Origin: Shimia_B sp038528385
GTDB lineage: Bacteria > Pseudomonadota > Alphaproteobacteria > Rhodobacterales > Rhodobacteraceae
Length of the DNA: 64,000 bases
Direction: 5' to 3'
Assembly: GCA_038528385.1 (NCBI GenBank)
Contig: JBCBET010000001.1
Span: 124,001 to 188,000 of the forward strand
The translations under genes were made by a program, and so were the position numbers. Below are positions 44,141 through 52,889 of the stretch, one piece after another. The notes below the pieces were generated by a model. It did no database searches. It was not told the origin of the DNA and was given only the letters and a program-made list of their open reading frames with translations. Each line of letters starts with the position of its first letter. Within the stretch, counting starts at the first letter, position 1.

Positions 44141-44264
44141 GAGCCGGGGTGATACCCGCCGGCGCGCGACAAGCCAAGGCGCAGGCGCCCGATATGGGCA
44201 ACGCGACGCATGTCGTTGCCGCATGGATAAGCCCTTGCTAAGAGGCGCGAAAAGGAGCCGCACC

Positions 44265-44888
44265 ATGGCCGACGCCGAGCACCCTCAAATCTATCTCGTA
44301 AGCCCGCCGGAGATCGAGCTTTCCCGCTTTCCCAAGCTTTTGAACGCGTGTCTCGAGGCCGCGCCCGTGGCCTGTTTCCGTCTGGCGCTGTCCTCGAAGG
44401 ACGAAAACACGCTGTCGAAGGCCGGGGATGCGTGCCGCGAGGTCTGCCATGGACGCGACGTGGCCATCGTCATCGACAGCCACGTGCAACTGGCCGCGCG
44501 GCTGGGGCTCGACGGCGTCCACCTGCCCGACGGTTCGAAATCCGTGCGCAAGGCGCGCAAGACGCTTGGCCCCGACGCCATCGTCGGGAGCTTTTGCGGG
44601 CATTCGCGCCATGACGGCATGACCGCGGGAGAGGCCGATGCCGATTACGTCTGCTTCGGTCCCGCCGCGCCCACGGCGCTCGGCGACGGCGCCCACGCGG
44701 AGCGCGCGCTCTTCGAATGGTGGTCGGAGATGATCGAGGTGCCCGTGGTGGCCGAGGGCGCGCTCGGCGAGGTAGAGATCGCCGGGCTCGTGCCTTTTGT
44801 CGATTTCTTTGCCCTGGGCCCGGAAATCTGGGGCGCCGAGGACCCTCCCCGCGCGCTCTCAGCCGTCAGCGATCGCCTTTCCCGCTGA
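44265..44888 (+). CDS. ThiE/TenI-like thiamine phosphate synthase family protein
   Basis: A 207-residue TIM-barrel protein of the ThiE/TenI superfamily. DVAIVIDSHVQLAARLGLDGVHLPDG and ADYVCFGPAAPT are the expected phosphate-binding and strand motifs. ThiE joins the pyrimidine and thiazole halves of thiamine; TenI-like members aromatise the thiazole. No other thi gene is near and the N-terminal motif is weak, so the exact reaction is uncertain. AAAGGAG precedes the ATG. Its 3' end overlaps the convergent olsA-like gene by 30 bases. Confidence 0.85.
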   Translation: MADAEHPQIYLVSPPEIELSRFPKLLNACLEAAPVACFRLALSSKDENTLSKAGDACREVCHGRDVAIVIDSHVQLAARLGLDGVHLPDGSKSVRKARKTLGPDAIVGSFCGHSRHDGMTAGEADADYVCFGPAAPTALGDGAHAERALFEWWSEMIEVPVVAEGALGEVEIAGLVPFVDFFALGPEIWGAEDPPRALSAVSDRLSR

Positions 44889-45707
44889 CTGCGCCACCGG
44901 CTGCGCGACCCGCGCGTGCAGCTGCCGCGCCGCCGCCTTTCTGTCGGGAAGCTCTGACAGCGCCATGGGCGCATGGAAGATCACGCGCACGCGGCCCTGC
45001 CGCCGCGCCGACAACACGCGCAGGAGGTGGCCTTCGAAACTCATGTCGCCCCACCAGCCGTAGAAGCGCGGGTCTTGGCCCTCGGGCGCCTCGTAGACCA
45101 GCGAAACCGGCTGCAGGGACAATCTCTCCACCAGCCCGTCCTCGAAGAACGCGGCAAAGAGCGTGGACTGGAAATCCAGCACGCGCCTGCCATCCGTGGA
45201 GGTTCCTTCTGGGAAGAAGACGAGCTTGTGGCCCTCCGCGAGGCGAGATCCGAGGAGCGACTTCTGCGCCGCGGCGTCACGCCGGTCGCGCCGGATGAAG
45301 ATCGTGCCCGTGGCGCGCGCCAGCCAGCCGATGCCCGGCCACTCGGCCACCTCCGATTTCGACACGAAGTAGACCGGCTGCGGCGCGTTGAGCGCGAAGA
45401 TGTCGAGCCAGCTCACGTGGTTTGCCACCACCGCGCCGGCCGCGGTCATCGGTCGCCCCTCCACGCGGTAGCCCATGCCCAGGATCAGGAATGCCGATCG
45501 ACAGACATAGCGCGTGATTTGGGGCGTGAGCGGGCGGTGCGCGCCGAAGACCGGCCCTTCGATCAGGCGCAGAAGGAGCAAGAGCGCGAGACAGCCGAAG
45601 GTATTTATGGCCAGGGGCACACCGCGCATCACGGCCCGAATGACCCCTGCCGGCGTCAAGGGCTGAAAGGCCGGCGGACCATCCTCGGAATGCCAGGTGC
45701 GGCTCAT
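44859..45707 (-). CDS. olsA: Lyso-ornithine lipid O-acyltransferase (PlsC family, OlsA)
   Basis: A 282-residue membrane-associated acyltransferase. The PlsC motifs are NHVSWLD (catalytic HX4D) near residue 97 and FPEGTSTDG near 166, after two N-terminal hydrophobic stretches. The adjacent upstream gene encodes an OlsB-type N-acyltransferase, so this is best read as OlsA, which adds the second fatty acid to lyso-ornithine lipid. Ornithine lipids replace phospholipids during phosphate shortage in many alphaproteobacteria. A role in phosphatidic acid synthesis is the alternative. GAGG precedes the ATG. Confidence 0.9.
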   Translation of the reverse strand: MSRTWHSEDGPPAFQPLTPAGVIRAVMRGVPLAINTFGCLALLLLLRLIEGPVFGAHRPLTPQITRYVCRSAFLILGMGYRVEGRPMTAAGAVVANHVSWLDIFALNAPQPVYFVSKSEVAEWPGIGWLARATGTIFIRRDRRDAAAQKSLLGSRLAEGHKLVFFPEGTSTDGRRVLDFQSTLFAAFFEDGLVERLSLQPVSLVYEAPEGQDPRFYGWWGDMSFEGHLLRVLSARRQGRVRVIFHAPMALSELPDRKAAARQLHARVAQPVAQSAGKAIADG

Positions 45708-45714
45708 CTTGGCC

Positions 45715-46479
45715 TCAAGAGGTACCACCGTAAAGCGCGCGCGACCGTGGATCCATGCGCGCGACATCGAGAACCAGGCAGACATCGGTGGTGTTGAACG
45801 GGGCGTCGATGAAGGCGCCGTCGCCGACGAAACCGCCGAGGCGCAGATAGGCCTTGATGAGCGCGGGGATCGCCGCGGTCGCCGCGCGCCGGTCGATCTC
45901 GGGCTCGGGCAAAAGGTCCATGGGCTGATGGACCAGGGAGCGCACCCGCAGGTCCGGCGGCGCAAGGTGGCGCGCGTGGAGCAGCGACAGGGGCGCTGCA
46001 AGACGTTCGGGCTCTGTGCCGTGAAAGGACGCGACGCCGAAGAGCACCTCGATCCGCCGCTGCTGGATGTAGCCCGCCAGGGCCTGCCAAAGGAGATACA
46101 TAGCCGACCCGCCGCGATAGTCCGGATGCAGGCAAGACCGCCCGAGCTCGAGGAGGCTGCGTCCGCTGCGTGCCAGAACGCCGAGGTCGTATTCCGTGGC
46201 ACAGTAGAAGCCGTGCTGGCGCGCGTTCTCTCCCGTCATCAAGCGGTAGGCACCCACGACATGGTCGAAGCCCGCCCCGTCCCGGCGCGCATCCGTCAGG
46301 ACGAGGTGATCGTAGTGGGGATCGTGGGCATCTATCTCCAGCCGGGCATCGTGGTCGACGAGGGGCCCGTCGCCCCCGAGTTCCTCGACGAAGACCCGAT
46401 ACCTCAACCGCTGGGCACCTTTGAGGTCGCGCGTATCACGGGCGAGGCGCACCGCAAGGTGGGGGTCGTGCGCGATCAT
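45715..46479 (-). CDS. olsB: Ornithine N-acyltransferase (OlsB)
   Basis: A 254-residue GNAT-fold enzyme that N-acylates ornithine with a 3-hydroxy-acyl-ACP, the first step of ornithine-lipid synthesis. Landmarks are LRYRVFVEELGG, HYDHLVLTD, VVGAYRLMTGENA, LLELGRSCLHPDYRGGSAM, LFGVASFHGTEP and GDGAFIDAPFNTTDVCLVLDV. CAGGTG precedes the ATG. It is seven bases upstream of olsA, forming an olsBA operon. I saw no Pho box in front of it. Confidence 0.93.
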   Translation of the reverse strand: MIAHDPHLAVRLARDTRDLKGAQRLRYRVFVEELGGDGPLVDHDARLEIDAHDPHYDHLVLTDARRDGAGFDHVVGAYRLMTGENARQHGFYCATEYDLGVLARSGRSLLELGRSCLHPDYRGGSAMYLLWQALAGYIQQRRIEVLFGVASFHGTEPERLAAPLSLLHARHLAPPDLRVRSLVHQPMDLLPEPEIDRRAATAAIPALIKAYLRLGGFVGDGAFIDAPFNTTDVCLVLDVARMDPRSRALYGGTS

Positions 46480-46583
46480 GTTTCACCTGGCCGAACCATG
46501 GCTGCTTCGTAGGGCTTGCCCTGCCCGGAGGCAATCATTGAGCTTTGGACGCGCGGCCTCGGCCCGCTTGGGGAAGGGCTTTG

Positions 46584-46598
46584 TTAACCGGGCCTTAA
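46584..46598. promoter_or_regulatory. CtrA binding box (TTAA-N7-TTAA)
   Basis: TTAACCGGGCCTTAA has exactly seven bases between the TTAA halves, the full CtrA consensus. It lies in the divergent gap, 135 bases before chpT and about 105 bases before olsB. ChpT feeds phosphate to CtrA, so feedback control is the natural reading. Confidence 0.7.
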
Positions 46599-46732
46599 CC
46601 TTACCTGTGCACCGTTTGCACACGCGGCCGATCTGCGCCGCCCGTTGCACGCGATAGTTGTGCGACGGTGCGGCAAATTGTAAGGACGCGAAGGGCCCGT
46701 CGCAACTTGGCCCGTCGCCAAGAGGAGAGGCC

Positions 46733-47365
46733 ATGGCACACCCGGACCGCATCACACCGCTTGTCGGATCGAGGATTTGCCATGATCTCATAAATCCCCT
46801 CGGCGCCATCTCCAACGGTGTCGAGCTTTTGAGCATGACACCGGGTGCAGGAGGGCCGGAGATCGCGCTGATCTCTGAGAGCGTCGAGGCGGCCAATGCG
46901 CGGATCCGGTTCTTTCGGATCGCCTACGGTTTTACCTCCGACACGCAGACCCTCGAGGATGACGAAATCTCGCAGGTGCTGGCGGGGATGAGCCTCGGCG
47001 GGCGGCATCGGTTGGCGTGGTCGGCGCCGGGGTCCCATCCCCGCGCGGAAGTGCGGCTGATCTTTCTTCTGTTGCAATGTCTCGAGACGGCCATGCCCCA
47101 GGGCGGCTCCATCGAGGTCACCGGTCACAAGGGGGCCTGGGGGGTTCGCGGCAGCGCAGAGCGGTTCTCGGACGTGGCCGGGCTCTGGTCGATTATCACC
47201 AAGGGCCATGACCCGCAGGACCTCGCCGCCGCCCACGTGCAATTCGCGCTCGTGGCAATGCTGCAGGAAGAGATGGGTCTGATGATCGATCTCGTGCAGG
47301 GCAGCGGCGACATCTCGCTCAGCATCACCGCCTTCGACAAGCGCGCGGACACCGAAGCGGGCTAG
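46733..47365 (+). CDS. chpT: Histidine phosphotransferase ChpT
   Basis: A 210-residue histidine phosphotransferase linking the CckA hybrid kinase to the response regulators CtrA and CpdR, which in Rhodobacterales control motility, gene transfer agents and division-linked genes. The DHp-like region has LVGSRICHDLINPLGAISNGVELL, with the phosphorylated His in ICHDL. The second half is a degenerate ATPase-like domain (LIFLLLQCLETAMPQGGSIEVTG). AGAGGAGAGG precedes the ATG. Its TAG shares CTAG with the stop of convergent proA. Confidence 0.93.
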   Translation: MAHPDRITPLVGSRICHDLINPLGAISNGVELLSMTPGAGGPEIALISESVEAANARIRFFRIAYGFTSDTQTLEDDEISQVLAGMSLGGRHRLAWSAPGSHPRAEVRLIFLLLQCLETAMPQGGSIEVTGHKGAWGVRGSAERFSDVAGLWSIITKGHDPQDLAAAHVQFALVAMLQEEMGLMIDLVQGSGDISLSITAFDKRADTEAG

Positions 47366-48615
47366 GGCCGCACCGCGCCCCGGCCGCGCACGAGATACTT
47401 GAAGCTCGTCAGTTGGCGCGCCCCCACGGGGCCCCGCGCATGGAGCTTTCCGGTGGCTATGCCGATCTCCGCCCCCATGCCGAACTCCCCGCCATCGGCG
47501 AACTGGGTGGAGGCATTGTGCATCAAAATGGCGCTGTCGACCTCGTTGAAAAAACGCGAGACCACCGCGTCATCCTCGGCGAGCACGCAATCGGTGTGGT
47601 TGGAGGAATGGCGGCTGATATGGGCGATGGCGGCGTCGAAGTCGTCGACCACCCGCGCGGCGATGATGCTTTCGAGATACTCGGTGCCCCAATCCGCGTC
47701 GGTGGCGGCAACGGAACCCTCGAGCCCCTCTGCGCGCACCTCGACCCCTGCATCCACCAACATATCCACAAGCTCTTGACCCAGCGTCACCGCGTCCCGG
47801 TGGATCAGCAGGCATTCCGCAGCCCCGCAAATGCCGGTCCTGCGTGTCTTGGCGTTCAGCACGACGCTTTTGGCAATGTCGGGATCGGCGGAGGCATCCA
47901 CGTAGATATGCACAATTCCCTCGAGATGGGCAAAAACCGGGACCCGCGCCTCGCGCTGCACGAGCCCCACGAGCCCTTTGCCGCCGCGGGGCACGATGAC
48001 GTCGATCGTCTCCGTCATGGTGAGCATTTCGCTCACGGCGGCCCGGTCCCGCGTAGGCACGCGCAGGATCGCGTCCTCCGGCAGCCCCGCCGCGCGGAGA
48101 CCCTCCACGAGGCATCCATGGATCGCCTTGGAGGAGTGAAAGCTTTCCGAGCCGCCCCGCAGGATCACCGCGTTGCCGGCCTTGAGGCAGAGCGCACCGG
48201 CATCGGCGGTCACGTTCGGGCGGCTCTCGTAGATCACGCCGATCACGCCGAGCGGCGTGCGCACGCGTTCGATCGCCAGACCGTTGGGACGGGTCCAGGC
48301 CTCCATCACCTCACCCACGGGATCGTCCTGCGCAGCAACCGCGCGCAACCCCGCGCAGATGCCTTCGATCCGGGCTTCATCGAGCATGAGCCGGTCGAGC
48401 ATGGCCGCGCTCAAGCCCTTTTCCCGGGCGTGGGCCATGTCCTTTTCATTCGCCGCAAGGATCTGCGCACGCGCGGTCCAAACCGCCTCCGCGGCGGTCT
48501 CGAGCGCGGCGCGCTTGGCCTCGGGCGCGGCGCATCCGAGCGTGGCCGCCGCCGCTTTCGCACGCGCGCCGAGATCGGCCATGGTGGCAGAGATATTGGC
48601 GTCGATGTCCTTCAT
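47362..48615 (-). CDS. proA: Gamma-glutamyl phosphate reductase
   Basis: A 417-residue NADPH-dependent enzyme that reduces glutamyl-5-phosphate to the semialdehyde in proline synthesis. ALDH-superfamily motifs are PLGVIGVIYESRPNVTADAGALCLKAGNAVILRGGSE, the catalytic Cys in NAKTRRTGICGAAE, and FADGGEFGMGAEIGIATGKLHARGPVG near the end. It follows proB after 11 bases. Confidence 0.97.
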   Translation of the reverse strand: MKDIDANISATMADLGARAKAAAATLGCAAPEAKRAALETAAEAVWTARAQILAANEKDMAHAREKGLSAAMLDRLMLDEARIEGICAGLRAVAAQDDPVGEVMEAWTRPNGLAIERVRTPLGVIGVIYESRPNVTADAGALCLKAGNAVILRGGSESFHSSKAIHGCLVEGLRAAGLPEDAILRVPTRDRAAVSEMLTMTETIDVIVPRGGKGLVGLVQREARVPVFAHLEGIVHIYVDASADPDIAKSVVLNAKTRRTGICGAAECLLIHRDAVTLGQELVDMLVDAGVEVRAEGLEGSVAATDADWGTEYLESIIAARVVDDFDAAIAHISRHSSNHTDCVLAEDDAVVSRFFNEVDSAILMHNASTQFADGGEFGMGAEIGIATGKLHARGPVGARQLTSFKYLVRGRGAVRP

Positions 48616-48626
48616 GGGTCCGGTCC

Positions 48627-49727
48627 CTATAGCGCCATGTCATCGCGGTGGACGAGCGCAGCGCGCCCTGCATAGCCCAGCACGTCGGCGAAGTCAGCCG
48701 TGTGCAGACCTTTGATGAGGTCGGCCTCTTCGGCCGTGTACCGGCTGAGCCCGATGCCGACCGCGGCCCCGTCCGGGCCGGTGAGCGCAATCGCATCGCC
48801 GCGACCGAAGCGTCCGTCCACCGCCGTGACACCGGCGGGCAAGAGCGACTTCCCCTGCCCCAGCGCCTGCACGGCGCCCGCATCGAGGATCACGGCCCCG
48901 CGCGGTTTCATGGAAGAAATCCAGCGCTTGCGCGCCAGTGCCGGGTCTCCTTTGGCCGAGAACCACGTGGCGGGCGCGCCGCTCGCGAGCGCCGATAGGG
49001 GCCGGTCCACGCCGCCGCGGGTGATGACCATCGCACAACCCGCTCGGGTGGCCATCTTGGCCGCCATCAGCTTTGTCTTCATACCGCCGCGCGACAAACC
49101 GGAGCCAGCATCGCCGGCCATGGCTTCGATCTCGGGCGTGATGCACGCGATCTCTTCGAGACGCCTCGCGCCTGCATCCTCGTTCGGGTTCGCGGTATAA
49201 AGTCCGTCCACATCCGAGAGCAGGACGAGAAGGTCGGCGCCCACGGTCACGGCCACCTGGGCGGCGAGACGGTCGTTGTCGCCGTAGCGGATCTCGTCCG
49301 TTGCCACGGTGTCGTTCTCATTGACGATGGGCACGACGCCGAGGCCGAGGAGCTGCGCCAGTGTGGCCCGGGTGTTGAGGTAGCGCCGCCGGTCCTCGCT
49401 GTTTTCCAGCGTCACGAGGACCTGTCCCGTCACGATCCCATGGGGCGCGAGCGCCTCCTCGTAGGCGCGGGCGAGCCGTATCTGCCCGACGGAGGCCGCC
49501 GCCTGGCTCTTTTCGAGGGCGAGCGTCTCCCCCGTGAGGCCCAGAACCCCCCGCCCCAGAGCGATGGAACCGGAAGAGACGAGGATCACGTCCTTTCCCT
49601 GCGCCTTCAGGCCCGCCACGTCGGAGGCCAGCGAGGACAGCCACGCCGCCTTCAGCCCGGTCACACCAACGAGGAGCGAAGAGCCGATCTTCACGACCAC
49701 GCGGCGCGCCTCACTCAGGGCTGCCAT
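48627..49727 (-). CDS. proB: Glutamate 5-kinase
   Basis: A 366-residue kinase that phosphorylates glutamate, the first and feedback-inhibited step of proline synthesis. The amino-acid-kinase domain has VVKIGSSLLV, VSSGSIALGRGVLG, PIVNENDTVATDEI and RGGMKTKLMAAKMATRAGC. A C-terminal PUA domain runs from about residue 275. It overlaps obgE by 13 bases, so obgE-proB-proA form one leftward operon. Confidence 0.97.
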   Translation of the reverse strand: MAALSEARRVVVKIGSSLLVGVTGLKAAWLSSLASDVAGLKAQGKDVILVSSGSIALGRGVLGLTGETLALEKSQAAASVGQIRLARAYEEALAPHGIVTGQVLVTLENSEDRRRYLNTRATLAQLLGLGVVPIVNENDTVATDEIRYGDNDRLAAQVAVTVGADLLVLLSDVDGLYTANPNEDAGARRLEEIACITPEIEAMAGDAGSGLSRGGMKTKLMAAKMATRAGCAMVITRGGVDRPLSALASGAPATWFSAKGDPALARKRWISSMKPRGAVILDAGAVQALGQGKSLLPAGVTAVDGRFGRGDAIALTGPDGAAVGIGLSRYTAEEADLIKGLHTADFADVLGYAGRAALVHRDDMAL

Positions 49728-50746
49728 GGTTCGGCATCCTCTGGCGCATCCTCCGCCGCCGCGGCGGCGACCTCGGTGCGGAGCGCGCGAAGCACGGGGG
49801 TCACGCCCTCCCCCGCCACGCCCGACATCATGTAAACCCGGGCACCCGCCGCCTCTTCCAACACCTGTCTCGCGCGCGCGCGGTCGTCGTCATCCAGCGC
49901 GTCGATCTTGTTGAGCGCTGTGAGGCGCGGCTTCGCGGCCAGTTCGCCGCCATAAGCGTCGAGCTCGCTGATGATCGTGGCGTGGTCGCCCGCGATGTCA
50001 TCGGACGTACCGTCCACGATGTGAAGAAGCGCGGAGCAGCGTTCCACATGGCCCAGAAAGCGATCCCCGATCCCCTTGCCCTCATGGGCGCCCTCGATGA
50101 GGCCCGGGATGTCCGCGATGACGAATTCATGCCCGTCCACACCCACCACGCCGAGATTGGGCACCAGCGTCGTGAAGGGATAATCGGCGATCTTGGGCCG
50201 GGCATTCGATGTGGCGGCGAGGAAGGTCGACTTCCCGGCATTGGGCAGGCCCAAAAGACCCACATCAGCGATCAGCTTGAGCCGGAGCCAGATCGTACGC
50301 TCCACCCCGGGCTGGCCGGGATTGGCGCGGCGCGGCGCCTGGTTCGTGGCGCTCTTGAAATGCAGGTTGCCGAACCCGCCGTTCCCACCGCGCGCGAGCA
50401 CCATCCTCTGACCCTCCTCTGTGAGGTCAGCGATGACGGTGTCTTCATCTTCGTCGAGGATCTCGGTGCCCACCGGCACCCGCAGCAATATGTCGCCGCC
50501 GTCCTTGCCGGTGCGCTGGGACCCCATGCCCGCCTGCCCGTTCTTGGCAAAGAAGTGCTGCTGATACCTGAAATCGATGAGCGTGTTCAGCCCCGGCACC
50601 GCCTCTGCGATCACGTTCCCGCCCTTGCCGCCGTCGCCTCCATCGGGGCCGCCATACTCGATGTACTTCTCCCGCCGGAAGCTGACGCAGCCTCCGCCGC
50701 CCGCGCCGGAGCGGATATGGACCTTGGCGAGATCGAGAAACTTCAT
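49715..50746 (-). CDS. obgE: GTPase ObgE/CgtA
   Basis: A 343-residue essential GTPase acting in 50S ribosome assembly and stress signalling. The Gly-rich Obg domain fills residues 1-158 (KVHIRSGAGGGGCVSFRREKYIEYGGPDGGDGG). The G domain has the P-loop GLPNAGKST, switch DIPGLIEGAHEGKGIGDRFLGH, NKID and a SGVAGEG-like G5 loop. The short C-terminal tail is acidic. First gene of the obgE-proBA operon; the rplU-rpmA genes that often adjoin obgE lie about 1.8 kb upstream, past two acetyltransferases and a LysE protein. Confidence 0.97.
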   Translation of the reverse strand: MKFLDLAKVHIRSGAGGGGCVSFRREKYIEYGGPDGGDGGKGGNVIAEAVPGLNTLIDFRYQQHFFAKNGQAGMGSQRTGKDGGDILLRVPVGTEILDEDEDTVIADLTEEGQRMVLARGGNGGFGNLHFKSATNQAPRRANPGQPGVERTIWLRLKLIADVGLLGLPNAGKSTFLAATSNARPKIADYPFTTLVPNLGVVGVDGHEFVIADIPGLIEGAHEGKGIGDRFLGHVERCSALLHIVDGTSDDIAGDHATIISELDAYGGELAAKPRLTALNKIDALDDDDRARARQVLEEAAGARVYMMSGVAGEGVTPVLRALRTEVAAAAAEDAPEDAEPWQP

Positions 50747-50761
50747 GGTCTGCCTTCCGTG

Positions 50762-51292
50762 CTATCCCCGTTTGGCGCGACTGGGAGGCGCGTGCAAGCC
50801 ATCCGCGGCGTCCAACACCACTCGGATGTTGCGCATCCTGCACCCGTGAAACCGAGAGAATTCCGTGCTCTCTCCGTCGTCGCGGAATCCGAGCTTCCGA
50901 AGGACGCGCTCAGACGCGCCATTGCCGATGAGCCAACCGGAATGGAGCGGGCCCGCCTCGCGGGTGAAAAAGTACCTTGCCAGGGCGCCGGCGGCCTCGG
51001 TCATGGAGCCCTGCCCCCAGGCCCTCTCGGCCAGCCAGTACCCCAGATTGCGCTCCCCACCGCGTGTTGAGATGCTCACCACACCCTGCGGTGCGCCGCC
51101 GGCCTCGATCACCCGCACCATGGGATCGCCGGACACGCGGGCCAGCCACGCCTCGGCATCTATCCGGGCGAAAGGCTTGGGCGGGTTCGTGAGCCACCTA
51201 TGAAACCTTGGATTTGCGATCTCACGCGTGATCCACGCCGCATCTCCTGCCTCGGGTCGCCGAAGCAGCAGACTTTCCGTCACAATCGGCAT
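50762..51292 (-). CDS. GNAT-family N-acetyltransferase (RimJ/RimL type)
   Basis: A 176-residue acetyltransferase. RimJ/L-like motifs are LLLRRPEAGDAAWI, NLGYWLAERAWGQGSMTEAAGALARYFF and GNGASERVLRKLGFRDDGE. The substrate (protein N-terminus, small amine or other) is unknown. It lies four bases after another GNAT gene, and the two look like divergent tandem paralogs inserted between the ribosomal genes and obgE. Confidence 0.9.
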   Translation of the reverse strand: MPIVTESLLLRRPEAGDAAWITREIANPRFHRWLTNPPKPFARIDAEAWLARVSGDPMVRVIEAGGAPQGVVSISTRGGERNLGYWLAERAWGQGSMTEAAGALARYFFTREAGPLHSGWLIGNGASERVLRKLGFRDDGESTEFSRFHGCRMRNIRVVLDAADGLHAPPSRAKRG

Positions 51293-51296
51293 GGGC

Positions 51297-51839
51297 CTAG
51301 TCCTTGAGCCGCTTGTGATAGGTCCAGGTCGGGACCGTCGCGTCCCGCGCGACGGAATGCGCCTCCGCGTCGCCGATATAGGTGAAGCCGCAATTCGTCA
51401 GCACCCGTGCCGAGGCGGGATTGTCCTGGAAGACGCTGCCGAAAACGGTCTCGCAGTCCTGGGGATTGGCGTCGAGCAAGGCGGCAACTGCCTCGCGCGC
51501 CAGACCCTGCTGCCAGAACGCGGGGGCGAGCCAGTAGCCGATCTCGGACTGCCCGCGGTCCATGCGCTCGAGCGCGATGACCCCCACGAGCTCCGAAAGG
51601 CCTGTTTCGTGGCCGTCCAGGGCCCAGACATCTTCCGCGCGATCCGGGGCGTGGGCGCCGCGAATGAAGGCCTCCGACGCACCGGGGGGAAGCGGATGCG
51701 GGATGGTCGTCGTCATCCGCGCGACCCGCGCGTCGCCCGCATGCATGTCGAGCGGCCCGCGATCCGAAATCCGCAGTGGCCGGAGAATGAGCCGCTCCGT
51801 TTCGATGGTGGCCTGGGGCGGAACGGGATCCTGGATCAT
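51297..51839 (-). CDS. GNAT-family N-acetyltransferase (RimJ/RimL type)
   Basis: A 180-residue acetyltransferase with ERLILRPLRISDRGPLDMH, EIGYWLAPAFWQQGLAREAVAALLD and NPASARVLTNCGFTYIGDAE as the acetyl-CoA and fold motifs. Substrate unknown. Its ATG overlaps the stop of the LysE-family gene (ATGA), so the three genes from 52435 leftwards are translationally linked. Confidence 0.9.
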   Translation of the reverse strand: MIQDPVPPQATIETERLILRPLRISDRGPLDMHAGDARVARMTTTIPHPLPPGASEAFIRGAHAPDRAEDVWALDGHETGLSELVGVIALERMDRGQSEIGYWLAPAFWQQGLAREAVAALLDANPQDCETVFGSVFQDNPASARVLTNCGFTYIGDAEAHSVARDATVPTWTYHKRLKD

Positions 51840-52435
51840 GGCAGGTCTCCTGCGGCGGCCAGCGCGTAGGCCACGCTCGCCACGGTGAGGGCGGCGAGCG
51901 CCCGGAACAGATGTCTTTCAGCGGGCGAGCCCTGCAGCTTCCGCGCTATGACGTCTCCGGCGACCGTCCACACGGGGTGAAGCGCGACCTGACAGACACC
52001 GAGTACAAGGGCAACGGTGGCGGTGGCGGCCAGAGGGTCGAGGCCCGCAGGGATGAAACTCGTGAAGGCCGTGGTGATCATCGCCCACGCCTTCGGGTTG
52101 AGCGGATGCACCACGAGCCCGGCGACAAAACCCGGCGCGCGCGCCTCCGCCTGGCCGGGGGCGAGCTGCATGTTGGCCACGCGCCAGGCGAGCCAGCAGA
52201 TATAGGCGGCAGACATCCACTTGAGGGCGCCGAACACGAGGGGTGCTGCACTCGCGAGCTCGAGAAGGCCGAAGCCCAGCGGCCAGATGATGAGCTGCTT
52301 GCCCGCGACGACGCCCGCGACAAAGGGCAGTGACCGCGCGAGGCCGAAGCGCGCGCCCGTGGCGAGGAGCGCCATGTTGGCCGGGCCCGGCGTGCCAACT
52401 TGGCTGGCGGCGAATGCGACAAGGGCAAAACTCAC
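51836..52435 (-). CDS. LysE-family amino-acid exporter
   Basis: A 199-residue membrane protein of the LysE/RhtB superfamily with about six hydrophobic segments. The family signature is GTPGPANMALLATGARFGLARSLPFVAGVVAGK near the N-terminus, and HPLNPKAWAMITTAFTSF is the second conserved loop. It should export an amino acid or a derivative such as homoserine lactone. It starts with GTG. The substrate cannot be inferred, but the two coupled acetyltransferases may act on related amines. Confidence 0.9.
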   Translation of the reverse strand: MSFALVAFAASQVGTPGPANMALLATGARFGLARSLPFVAGVVAGKQLIIWPLGFGLLELASAAPLVFGALKWMSAAYICWLAWRVANMQLAPGQAEARAPGFVAGLVVHPLNPKAWAMITTAFTSFIPAGLDPLAATATVALVLGVCQVALHPVWTVAGDVIARKLQGSPAERHLFRALAALTVASVAYALAAAGDLP

Positions 52436-52540
52436 GACGACGTCCTCCGCGGGGCGGCAGCGCGATCCCTACACGGACGGGATGTCAAAAACGGGGCCAT
52501 GTGACGGCCCTCCCTCGCAAAAAAACCGCTTCAGAAACGA

Positions 52541-52570
52541 GAAAGGGGACCGGCTGGTCTGCCGATCCCC
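52541..52570 (-). terminator. Terminator of rplU-rpmA
   Basis: In leftward reading GGGGATCGGC and GCCGGTCCCC pair (one mismatch) around AGACCA, followed by TTTCTCGTTT. It lies 31 bases after the rpmA stop. Confidence 0.7.
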
Positions 52571-52600
52571 TGGGTGTCAAATGAAACCTTGTGGTCCGGC

Positions 52601-52870
52601 TTACTCCGCGGCCTCCGCCGTTGGGAGCACGGAAATGAAGGTGCGGCCCTTGAGACCCTTGTGGAAGGTCACGGCGCCCTCATGGGTGGCGAAGATCGTG
52701 TGATCCTTGCCCATGCCCACGCCCTCGCCCGGCCAGAACTTCGTGCCGCGCTGGCGGACGATGATGTTGCCGGGGATGGCCGCCTGGCCGCCGTAAAGTT
52801 TAACACCGAGGCGGCGGCCCGCGCTGTCGCGACCGTTCCGGGACGAACCACCTGCTTTTTTATGTGCCAT
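52601..52870 (-). CDS. rpmA: 50S ribosomal protein L27
   Basis: An 89-residue basic protein of the large ribosomal subunit, located near the peptidyl-transferase centre. MAHKKAGGSSRNGRDSAGRRLGVK and GGQAAIPGNIIVRQRGTKF are universal L27 stretches. The N-terminus is the mature type, without the cleaved extension of Firmicutes. It follows rplU by 19 bases. Confidence 0.98.
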   Translation of the reverse strand: MAHKKAGGSSRNGRDSAGRRLGVKLYGGQAAIPGNIIVRQRGTKFWPGEGVGMGKDHTIFATHEGAVTFHKGLKGRTFISVLPTAEAAE

Positions 52871-52889
52871 AGCTCAGTCTCCTTTTCCG

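Noticed and set aside
47413..48675. A 420-residue plus-strand frame opposite proA
   Set aside because: Antisense shadow of a clear proA; no start signal or motif.
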